This document shows positions 46,601 to 57,336 of a DNA stretch of 64,000 nt, piece by piece (position 1 is the first letter of the stretch; the number at the start of each line of letters is the position of its first letter). The notes below the pieces were generated by a model. It was not told where the DNA came from, searched no databases, and saw only the letters and a list, made by a program, of their open reading frames with translations. The stretch is from the NCBI GenBank assembly GCA_035582835.1, contig JAYKAV010002464.1, positions 124,001 through 188,000 on the forward strand. The letters run 5' to 3'. The stretch is from Phoebastria nigripes. Its lineage: Eukaryota; Chordata; Aves; Procellariiformes; Diomedeidae. A program made the position numbers and the translations under genes.

Positions 46601-49600
46601 TTGGTTAAGACTGGATTTTTTTTTTTTTTTTTTTTAATTTCTTGATGCAGAATTAAGTTTACAAGCAATGGGGAGTGGAGATATAAAGTAATAATAATGT
46701 ATTAGCACTTATGTATAACATGCATTTCAAGGCATGTAGATACAGGTCACCCTTGCACAACAAGCAAGTGCATGTTGTTACTTGCCGTCGAGAAGTGAGA
46801 CCATTAGAACAACACAAGTCTCTTGTTTCCACCTTGTGTTGTATCCTCCCAGCCTGTGACTGTGACTTGTTCTAAAGGGAGTAGCATTGTGGGGTCTGGT
46901 TTTGCTGCTAGTAGTCAGTTGCAAAACATCCAAGCCTATGTAGGTCACGGACAGGTAGTGGGTTTCAGAGAAGATAGCCTTGGCAAGAAGTAATTTTTCT
47001 CTCTGAACTTCTTCCTTGTTGACTGCAGCAATGTTACGTGCCATGTGACCTGAATTCCAAGCCTTTGCTCCTCTTGCATTTCATGCTGACAATGAAATTT
47101 ACCCGCGTGTTGTGCTTTACCAACTCCAGGGAAGCTTCTCACAGGTGAATATATTAATGAGAGCGCTATAGTAGGTATCTGTCAATTAATGTTAGAGATA
47201 TGATGAAGTGACTGTTTCTAACCCGTTTACCTACAGATTATTCCTGCTGGTTCAAGCCTTTGGTGGAGTCGCCGTGGCTGAATTTTCTTCACGATTACCT
47301 CCAAATGAGAGACAGAGAACGATGAAGGAATTTGAACAAGGAAAAATACAACTGTGAGCATCTCAAATGAGTTTCCTGCATGTCTTCCAACATAGGCTAT
47401 TTCCAGTGTGAAAAGCTAGGTAGAACCAAGAACACAGTTAAATGGGGTCCTCTGTAAAACAGCGTGCAGGAACCAACTTACAGAATGGGTGCCAGACTTG
47501 GACTTGTGACTTTTGAATTGTTGCTCCTGCATGTAACTTGGCCTGTTCTAATCTAGCTGTAATCTGAATTTCTCTGTGTTATTTTATAACAAGTAGTAAC
47601 TGTAACTGCTTGTTCATATAGTTGCCCAAAACACATACAGTTCTGAAAAATCTTAAGTTCTGTGCTTGGGGTCTGGCACTTTTTGGAAGAAAATGGATGT
47701 TGGTGCTAGAACTATGTATAGTATTAGTGCTTCCTACCAAGGAAACCCCTGATCAGACTGGCATACAGATTTACTTCTAGCCACGTGTTTGATTTTCTTT
47801 GTGATTTCGGTAGCTATGTGGGATTGCATCTGTGGAATGTCTCTGAGAGGAAGGTAAATATTTATTTTCTGGATTTTCTTTTTATCCAAACCCTGTGTTT
47901 AAATTCATCCTTGACTACTGGAATTTTGCACCTCGCTGTCTGCATTCAGTGCCTGTATGGAATGTTCAGATAGCTTGTAGGTTTATAACCTCCAGTGTGG
48001 TGGGAGCCGTCTGGCTTAGTGTTGCATGCTTGGAGAACCTGGAAACACCCAGTAACTTTTCATGCACAACGGTCGGTGACAAGCCTGTAGTGATGCTTGG
48101 AGGTCTGCGGGCAGCTAATAATGTCAGTGACAATAAGGAGTGACTTACAGTGCTGCTGTTATGCTCAGAGGTCAGAGGCTGGCTGCCCACTTTGAACAGA
48201 GATTAGTAAGAGTTGTGCTGCGTTCACTTGTGTTTCACTTGTGTGTGTAGTGCAAGAGATGTTACCTGAAAATGATTATATATACGTTTAAAACCAGGTT
48301 AATCAGCACAGATGCCACTGCACGAGGGATTGACATTAAAGGAGTGAATTACGTAATAAACTATGATGCACCTCAGTTCATCAGGCCATATATTCACCGG
48401 TAAGACAACCAGGAACAAAAGGAAGATGTTTGAGCTTGGTTTACTTTGAAATATTTAGCAAAGGTGANATGCACTTAAAAGGGTTTTTAGCTTCGGGTTT
48501 TAATATGCAAATAGCTTTCTAATCAAAATTAAGCCCATAGCATCACCAGAGTAATGCAGTATTGAAACAGAGAACTAGCACCCTATTATAGAAAATGTGT
48601 TTTGCAGGAGCTAGAAGTACTGTCCTGGACAGCATCGAGTATTGGGTTTCTAGATGTTCAGAAAACTGCAGCAGCTCAGCAGCTGTGAACGAGCCCTGGA
48701 AATGTTCATCCTTTGTAACATATGGCTAGTCCTGCTGTGCTAACCTCAAAAAACTTGGAATCAAACTTTCTTAAATCTGGAGAATTTCAGAATCAGACTC
48801 TTGGAGCTGATAATGGCAATGACTATGTGGCTAAACTGACTTGACGCTACTTTTTCTGTTTTCAGAGTTGGAAGAACGGCTCGTGCAGGAAAAGTGGGTG
48901 TTGCTTTCAGCTTGGTCCTTAGAATTCAGGTATGTCGTTGGTGTGGGATTCATTTGATAAGGATGCATGCAGGGGCATAAGGAAGATAAAGTTCATACTA
49001 CTTCCCACCTTTTCCAGTCAGCTGAGCTTTGTACTTGGAAACTTCAATTATTTCCTGTCTAGACAGCACATTCCAAAATGTGCTCATTTTCTAGCTGATA
49101 GGCAGTGGGGTGTCTTATCTCCTGTGTCTGTTTTTTTATGCAGGAACGTAGGTTTCTGCGGATGTTGAAGGATGCCGGCATCCAAGACATAAAGAAGCAC
49201 CCAGTGAAGGGCAATTCATTAAAGCCGTTGGTGCAGCGATATGAGGAAGCTCTGTGTAAGCTTGAGAAGACAGTCAAGGTAATTGAAACGGGGAAGACAA
49301 CTTAAAAATCAAACTACAACTTGCTCAGTTTATTGCAACTCATGACTAGCACAGGTATTAGTGTCCAGGATCCTTTCCTTTAACTGAGGCATTTCCATTT
49401 CAGTGTGAAGGCAGCATTTGTGCGTGCATCATTATGAAATACTCAGAAAGGGTGGGGAGGGGAGAAAGAGGTTTTCTCTTAAAAGAAAGGTAGGCAGCGT
49501 CCCTGGAGGTATTTAAAAGACATGTAGACATGGCGCTTAGGGACACGGTTTAGTGGTGGACTTGGCAGTGTTAGGTTAACAGTTGGACTTGATGATCTTA

Positions 49601-50190
49601 AGGGTCTTTCCCAACCTAAATGATTCTGGGATTCCATTCTGGGATTCCATGATTTGTGGTGTTTCCTTTTCTATTCTGCCTTTCTCTTTACCTCTGGAGC
49701 TGGGATTTTGGCAGCTACCCAGAGGAAGGCAAACAAAATGCAGACATCAAACCTTTTGTCATTACAGAGTTTTAAGACTGTAATTTACAGCTCTGCTGAC
49801 TAGAAGTTGGGTATTCCAAGCCAGGANAGCATTTTCTGCAGGCCCTCCTTTATACACCAGTGGGAAGGTCCAGAGCCTTCAGACAAAAGCAGGGTAGCAT
49901 TTAACTTAACAGATGGGTAGACTAGGGACCCATAATAGACTTTCTGTGCTGTATGATTTGGGCAAGTGTTCTGCTCTCTAATATGAGGACTCCTGAGAAA
50001 CATCTGTCCTTGAAAAATGATTATTTTGAGTTGTAGACTAGGAATGTTTGAGAACTGGGGCAGAAAGGATTATTAAATTGTCCCATTGCTCTCTGAAGTC
50101 CCCTCTGTGTGACTGTGAGACAGGGGCATCTTCAGTCACCTTCTCAACTTTAATTTTGAACAGAACGAGCGAGCACAGAAACGAGCCTGA
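40250..50190 (+). CDS. DDX51: ATP-dependent RNA helicase DDX51
   Basis: Sixteen coding exons: 40250-40272, 40446-40849, 41242-41486, 41614-41764, 43276-43421, 43771-43842, 44030-44136, 44658-44766, 45338-45483, 46196-46394, 47029-47144, 47237-47353, 48298-48399, 48866-48929, 49144-49278, 50164-50190. They join into 720 residues; human is about 666, and the excess lies in a Lys/Glu-rich, low-complexity N-terminal part (about 10-225). DEAD-box core: APTGSGKT (motif I, about 307-314), [18 protein letters not shown] (about 422-425), SAT (about 481-483), [17 protein letters not shown] (about 615-624) and [10 protein letters not shown] (about 645-654). The family (yeast Dbp6) works in the nucleolus on large-subunit pre-rRNA; DDX51 is linked to U8 snoRNA release and 28S 3' processing. 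The last coding exon is nine codons including the stop (NERAQKRA then TGA), matching the human C-terminal style. Confidence 0.96.
49499..49655 (+). mobile_element. CR1 LINE 3' end
   Basis: The segment has the CR1 3'-terminal pattern, including CCCTGGAGGTATTTAAAAGA, the TTGGACTTGATGATCTTAAG core and CCAACCTAAATGATTCTGGG, then a short repeated ATTCTGGGATTCC tail in place of the usual ATTCTATG units. It lies sense-strand in the last intron of DDX51 and is severely 5'-truncated, as is typical for CR1. Confidence 0.85.
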
Positions 50191-51807
50191 ATGAATGGAA
50201 GCTGAGAAGGTCGTGTTTCATGGCACTGAAGCTGCTGAGCAGGATAGGTCATGGACTACTACCCAGCACGGTAACAATGAGGCATGGTCCCTGAATGGAG
50301 CTGAATGGTTGGCTCCTCGACCTTATCCCATTGCTCCCTGAAGTCAGCTATTAACAGGCCTCATTCCCCTTTCAAGGACACTGCGAACAGAGTTCAGTTA
50401 CTGGTTTAAAAAAATAATGTTGAGATACAGTTGTCTTGAAGAGGACTTTGCATCATATCCTACTGGCATGTGTAAAATTACCACCAGTGAAGAGAAGAGC
50501 CATTACACAGCTCTTGAGCATGGGCCTGGTGGAACGGCTGGTCTCCAAAGGTGAGGGCTGTGCCCTTGCCTCCAACCTGGGACAACTAATGGTTCTGTCT
50601 TACTGCACAAGTGGCTGTATCTGCAAATGCATAAACACCTATACAGTGCCTATAGCAGAAATGTGTTTGAAGAGCTGCCTTAGACTGAAGTGACTGCAAC
50701 TTTTAAATAAAGACTATATATATATTTTTAAAACAGTGTCTAATAAAGATTCCTGGGTACAGGGATGGAGATAGCGTTGAAGGGATTTTTCACTTCTATA
50801 GTCTTGTGTCTTTCTTGTCATTTTCTTGCCTACGTTGTTTCTTTCCAACATTCAGTACCAGTGGTAACAGCAGGTATTAAGTGTTAGGTTGGTGTTAATG
50901 CAGACTAAAATGTCTGATGTCTAATATGAATATACTGGAGTCAGCTAGTATCACTGCAAGCCATAAATCTGTATTTGACACATGCCACTGATATTTTTAG
51001 CTGCCCCTGGCAGAAGGCTTAGAGCTTGCAGCCTGCAACTACCCTCCAAGACCTTCAGCAGGAAATGCCCCAGCTCTGGCTTATTTTGTAAAACAAATGT
51101 ACACCAGTGTTAGCAATACATTATTGGAGCAAAACGAAGGGCTGGGAATCTTGGAGGGATGGGTGTCAGGAAAGGGGGTTGCATGTTGTAAAGTTTGGAG
51201 CAATGTGGGGTGGTTCTGTAGCAGTGAAGTAGCGTGTGTCTTCCTCTGTGTGACTGCTCTCTCTCAAGCAGGTTTTGCATAGCCCGGGTGGCTGGGCTGG
51301 TGTCAGAGTAGCAGGAATGGAAAGTCCTCTTATGCAAGAGCTGTGAGCTCCTGTGAGCAAAGCAAGGATCTACCTCTTGTGCACCTACATCCTATCAGCC
51401 TNGCTTTGGTTTTCCTTATCATTAAGCAATTAAGGGCAGTTATTAAGACAGGCCGGAGTTCAGATATGAGGTGGCAGAGCCTGGCTGGAACTTTGCCCTG
51501 GACAACTGCCATCACCCCTGTCCGTTGAGACTGCCAGGCACAGCCCTGACCGCCCCTTAGCTCCGGAGCCCGAGCAGGCCTGCTCTGAGCGACGGTCCCT
51601 CTCGGCTGAAGACCCGCGCCGGGGCCGAAGCCGGTAACGCGGAGGGCGAGAGCCCCGGGGCCTCCCCGGGCGCGGCGGGGGCTCCGGCGGGGGCTGCTGC
51701 GCTCCGCCCCCGCGGGAGGGCCCAGTGCTGCCCCGCCCCGCCCGGGGAGCGCGGGGCTGGCGGGACGGGACGGGACGGGCAGCAGGAGCGGCAGCGGCAG
51801 CGGCGGG
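50191..51807. other. DDX51 3' UTR and spacer to GSTT1
   Basis: Two poly(A) signals (50706 and 50742) close DDX51. No gene is seen between there and the GSTT1 CpG island, which begins near 51580. Confidence 0.65.
50706..50747 (+). terminator. Polyadenylation signals of DDX51
   Basis: AATAAA occurs at 50706-50711 and again at 50742-50747, 516 and 552 bases after the stop codon. Either could be used. Confidence 0.7.
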
Positions 51808-52150
51808 ATGGGGCTGGAGCTGTACCTGGACCTGCTCTCGCAGCCCTGCCGGGCGCTCTACATCTTCGCCCGGAGCAACAACATCCCCTTCGAGTTCAAG
51901 CAGGTGGAGCTGATGAAGGGTGAGCGGGGCCGGGGCGTAGCAGGGGCCTGTGGCGGCGCTGGGGGGGTCCTCCGCCCCCCGCGGCGGCCCCCAGCCCCTG
52001 GGTCAGCAGGGCGCCCAGCTGCTCCCCCTGCTGCGGCGCGCAGCTGCGCTGGGACCCCGGGGCTCCCCTCGCCGCTCCCGGACGAACTCCTCGTTACCAG
52101 CCCGCGCCCTCGCAGAGCCGCGCCGCGGGTGGGACCGGGTTACTCAATCA
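51580..52150 (+). promoter_or_regulatory. CpG island promoter of GSTT1
   Basis: CpG-dense DNA spans the flank, exon 1 and proximal intron 1. Before the ATG there are GC boxes, repeated GGGAC units and repeated GGCAGC units, and there is no TATA box. Confidence 0.65.
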
Positions 52151-55100
52151 TCCCCACCAGTGCGAGATGCTGCGAGAGGGTGGGGTGGCCCTCCAGCTGC
52201 AGAAGGCTCCTGATGTCAAGACGAAAACAGGACGTAATTTTCTAAAGAAACCCTGATTTTTAAGTAGCNGTCTCGGTGCCTGCGCTCCTCTGCCACAAAT
52301 ACGACTCTGCGAAGGTGTGCGGTATCTTTTATATCGGCCCCACCCCAGCAGAAAATGGGTCTCTGAAAAAAGGAACGCTTTTCTGAGAAGAAGCGCTCAG
52401 GATGTGCTAGGTCTGAGGCTATTCCCCATTTAGATGGGAAACAAAAAGCAACAGAGATGGGAGGTTCACGTATGGGCGAGGACAGCCGAGGTGTGCAGTT
52501 CTTGCTCTCTAATTCAACTTCCTTAGAAAACTTTGTGCTCCAGTAAGCAGCAGTGGTTGCTGCAGAGCAGCTTTTCTCCTCCTCTTAGCAGGGGTTAACA
52601 GCCCCTTGGGAAGGATCCTCATGCACAGAGCTTGCTGATGTCCCCGCATGTGCAGGTAGGGCAGGACAGCCAGCCACCCCTTTGGGGGTTTCATCGGGTC
52701 AGGCTGTTTGTGGTCAAGTTATTTTGAGAGGGTTGAGGACAGGCTTGCAAAGACAGTGAAGGCAGTGGAGCAAGGCAGTGCAGCCGCCAGGTATCTGAAC
52801 GCTGAGAAATGAAGAAGGGAAGGTGGTTTAGTTTGTATTAAAACCAACTGATAATTGGTAGGAGCCTGCCCAAGAGGTATCATGTGTTTTCACCAAAGGA
52901 TGCCCAAAGATCTGTATCTTCTTTCTTTGTAACTGAAGCTGGTAAAAGCTATCCCTCAACCTTTCCAGAGTTCTGCTGGATTTGAAATTAAGATAATGTA
53001 TTGGGCATAAAAATGCCTTGGTAAGTAATGCTTAAGAACAAGGAAAGATGAGAAGGCTCTTGGGGCTGAAATTGATAAAGGAACAAAAGAGGCTCCAGCC
53101 TGTGACTCAAAAAAACCTCAGTCACNTTGTGGTTTAGTCTCTGGGTGTTCCCCTGCACACCTTAGCTGTGCATTGATTGCATCTTACTGCGGCTTTCGTC
53201 TGACCTGTCTCAGTAGGAAGAAATTGTTGCTATGGTTTGTAGCTGGGGGCAGGCCCATCTAGTGTCCTTCCCCTTCTTTCCCAATAAATAAACTGTTGTG
53301 GTGAGACACTGGTGCAAAGGAGAGGAGACTGGCAGGCAAGCACCGAGAGCATCAGGAAGAATAGAACAACCGAAATACAGGTACTGGGGAACTGAGGGGA
53401 AGGAAAGTGAATTAAATTACAGTTTCCCAGTGATCTGTGCCCCATGGCATCAGGGTTTGCTTTTGGTCAGTGGATTTAAGATGGGTGATTTGGCTTACGG
53501 GAATGCTAGAGGTGTGTCCCATTCCTGCAGTGTGTGCACCTCCCACACCGTGGGGAAGCAATCCTGGTACCTGCAGCTGGGTTAGCTCAGGATCCAGCTG
53601 CTCGGCAGACGGGTATGGGCACACCGGCCCCCGAATGAGCGCTCACTCGGGAACATGGTGTGGGTCGCCTCGCTGCACTAGTACCTGTCACTGTACGGTA
53701 TGTAAGGACCAGGTGAGGGAACACATACTCAGTTCTGAGCTGGTGGGTTAAATGTGTCCCCCCAGAAAAGCTCTTGGACCCCCTGTAGCGTAGGTCTCAA
53801 GGAAATGGGTAGAAAGAGTGAGAACGGATAGAAATGACACGACACTCCAGGGACACCTGAGGACCTGGAATCTGCATACCACATGTAGGAAATCCCAGTA
53901 TCTTTTTGAAAGGGGGTGGGGGAGATGGGCTGTGAGCCAAGTGACAGGAGAATAGTCACAGATCAGGTTTGCCAAGTACTGGGAAAACTAAAACCATTTC
54001 CAGAGCATCTTTTCTGGCACAGAGATTCTCAGGTGACTCGCACGGCAGGACATGGCACGGGGTTAGGTGTTAGAGAAGCTTGAATACAGAGGTACACACG
54101 TGTGACTGAAGCCAGGGGCTGGAAAAGGCTGGCACGAATGAGTCACAAAAAACAAGGCTTCGGGGACTGGGTTCAAACATAATGAAACATGCTGAAACCT
54201 CAGATGAACAAAGCACCTTCTCCTGTCAGGTTCACTCTGCCTGCCTTTCGGGGTGGAGGGGGCTAAAAGATAGCTTAAAAGCAAACTCAAATCCCTATTT
54301 GCTCTGATAAGGGATATGCAAAACCCACAGAAAGAGCTGACTGACAGATTTGTAATGAAGTACCCATGGCTTTATATGGGAATCATAGAAATTTATTTTC
54401 ATCTGAGGACTAAAAAGAGAGTTGAATATAAATTACATTATCTTCCAGAAAAAAAAAAAAAAAACAAACACCCTTGCTTTCTCACTGTCCTTGTGGTTCA
54501 TGTTTCTGATACCAAGATCCCTTTCCTCCAGGGCGCTCGGTCTTCNCTCTGGGTTTGTACAGGACAGGTACCTCCAGGCACAAGCTTGGAGCTGATAAAG
54601 AGCCCTGAGTTGACAAGCGCTGTTGGTATGAAAGGACTCTTAACCATTCTGACCTTCGTCGAGAGGTTGTTCTGGTATGCAGGCAATAAGCAAGTAAGCT
54701 GACATCATAGGGCAAACCCTGTATTCACCCTGCGGCACTTTTTGATTGCTTATAAACTTAAACAAGACTGTATTTGTACAATCAAAACTAGGAACTTTCG
54801 GCCAGATGGTCCCCACAGGCTCCTCAGGTGTTTGCAGACAGGTCCTGAGCGTCACTGGCAAGTAAAACTTCTCATTTCCCTCCTCAGGGCAGCACAGGAC
54901 GGAGGAGTTCCGGAAGGTGAACATCCTGATGAAGGTGCCTGCGCTAAGGGATGGTTCTTTCACCTTAGCAGAGAGGTGAGGCTCAAATAAGCTCAAACCC
55001 CTACTGCAGTATTGTTTATCCTAATGCTTGGATTCTGCCAGTGCACTGTTCGGTCTCTACTGGGACTCCAGCCCAGGTAGTTGTTTGCCTCCTTCCTATC

Positions 55101-57336
55101 TGTTCCACTTGTACATAAAATAGACCCATGTTTCAAGAGAAGCTTTCTCATGTAAGCAACTCAAACAGCATTGATCGTGGAAAAATCTATGAGCTGCTAC
55201 GTGGAGCTAGCTTGCAGATAGGCAATGTTTCTAAGCCAAAATACCTGTCCATGTGTCCCGCTGCTCTCTGCCTTCAACTGGAGGCTGTAGGTCACTGCAG
55301 TAAATCTGATGCAAGGCACCCACTGCTGGATGGCCAGGCAATACAAAGCTCTGATTTGGTATAAACTCATTCTGTGGCTCATATTTGCTCAAAAATGTTG
55401 ATGGGGTAACTGTACCAGCAGGCCATGTCTGTCTCGCTGGGCTGATGTATCAGATAATTGCTGTCCACAAGCAGCCAGTCAGGCCAGCACAAACTCTCTC
55501 GTGCTGTGCCTAGCTGGCAATTGTATGTCCCGCACTTCTGCCTGACTCAGATCAGGTTTGTATTGCTGCTGGTCCAGCAGTGCAAAATTTGGGGGAAGAA
55601 GAAAGGATGAGGTGCTTTAATCTCAGATGATTAGCTCACTGGTCTGCCTTGCTCTCTGGGCAGCATTGCAATCCTCCTATACCTGGCCCGGAAATTCAAG
55701 ACTCCTGATCACTGGTANCCATCTGACCTGCAGAAAAGGGCTAGGGTTGATGAGTACCTGTCATGGCAGCACGTCAACATTCGTGGGAAGGGGAGCAAGC
55801 TTTTCTTAACTAAGGTAAGACCACTATACACCAAAAACTAAGTGCTAAGAGCTGTGAGTGCAATGGCCCAGGAACTACGTCCTGTGTGCAGGGCCTTTCT
55901 AAGCAAATGTACAAGCCAGGTGACAGATAGGAACAAAACTAGATCTGGAATTGATTTGGCTGCTCAGCCGAGCCTAACTGAAGTGGCCCAAATACTTCAT
56001 GCTGCAGCCATGCAGCATGCTCAGCTCTGTGCATGCANTGAGATCCAGAGTAAATTCATCCTGGGTGAGCAGCTAACACCAGACACAGCTCACTGCCTTC
56101 TGCCCAGCTTCATGGAAAGAACGAACCTCCTGTTGGAAAACAAAGTGCAGTTGCTTGCANATGATGCAGCCTTCCCTTGAAAGGAGACTCTCGTGACTGA
56201 AATTTCAGACTTTATAGGGAGGAGACAAGGACAGGCAGGAATTAATGACTGACATTAATGTTAATCTGCCAAAGGAGATTAGCAGTACCAGTTGTTCTCG
56301 TGCATGGCTGGTGAGGGATCCTTAGAAGGCAGCAGTGGGAGGGTGTGGACTAAGTTTGGAGGGAAATATGTAAAAAGCAACTTGTTTCTTCTCCCTGCCA
56401 GGTGCTGCTGCCTCTCCTCACAGGCCAGCCACTTCCTCCAGAGAAACTGGAAGGTGTTACTGAAGAGCTGAACGTTGTCCTGAAGCAGTTTGAGGAGAAG
56501 TTCTTGCAGGACAAGCCCTTCATCGCAGGCAGTGAGATCTCCCTGGCAGACCTTGTAGCACTGGTGGAGCTCATGCAGGTGAGCATCAACCCCAATGCTG
56601 TTAGATATGCAAGCTGGGTTGAGGGCAGGCCAGGCCAAGGTGTGGCTGCAGCACCACCACCTCTTTAATGGCAGATCTTTCTCCCTGCAGTTTACTCCTT
56701 AGTGAGGTTAAATCTTGCTCCTTTTTGACTTTAACCATAATTGAGTTTGCTAAGGAACACCTGCTTTGAGACAGTTCTCTCTATAGAAGTATGGACAAAA
56801 TTCCTCAGAAAAAAGATAAATTAAAACTAGGCAGAGAAAGTACAGATATTTGGAAGAGCTGTGTTGGTGTGCATGGACCTCTGTGTTCTGCATTAGACAG
56901 TTCTTGGGGTAGCCATGGCAGTGCTCTTTCGCTGCATGTCCCAGGGGACAGCAGCTGCTGAGGATGACAACACTTGCTTCCTGCTAGCTAAGAACCAGAG
57001 ATGAACTCCACCTAATGTGACAACTGTCTGCTGCCTTGAGCAAAAGCATATCCGTGCTTCATTCTGGTCCCATCCCTGGTAAATGTGTTGTTTGACTCAC
57101 TCCCGGGTTCTCTTGCTCTCTCTCTGCAGCCTGTAGGTGCTGGCTACGACCTCTTTGAGGAGAGGCCGAAGTTAGCAGAGTGGCGCAGGCGGGTGGAAGA
57201 AGCGGTGGGGAAGCAGCTCTTCCAGGAAGCCCATGAAGGGATCTTGAATGCCAAGAATCTGACCGCTGATAAGATTGCACCTGAACTGCTGGAGCATTTC
57301 AAGCACCAGCTCCTAAAGCAGGCCAGCCAGAATTAG
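51808..57336 (+). CDS. GSTT1: Glutathione S-transferase theta 1
   Basis: Five exons, 51808-51919, 54888-54975, 55664-55814, 56402-56578 and 57130-57336, encode 244 residues (human GSTT1 has 240). It is a cytosolic theta-class GST that conjugates glutathione to small electrophiles such as halogenated alkanes. The N-terminal thioredoxin-like domain (about 1-80) has the theta catalytic Ser11 in LDLLSQPC, the cis-Pro in KVPALRDG and the glutathione-binding LAES before IAILLYL. The C-terminal helical domain (about 90-235) contains [24 protein letters not shown] and LFQEAHE. The ambiguous base at 55718 gives codon TAN, where the family has Tyr; A or G there would be a stop, so it is taken as Tyr. 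The C-terminal tail ends KQASQN. It stands at the start of a small GST cluster. Confidence 0.96.
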
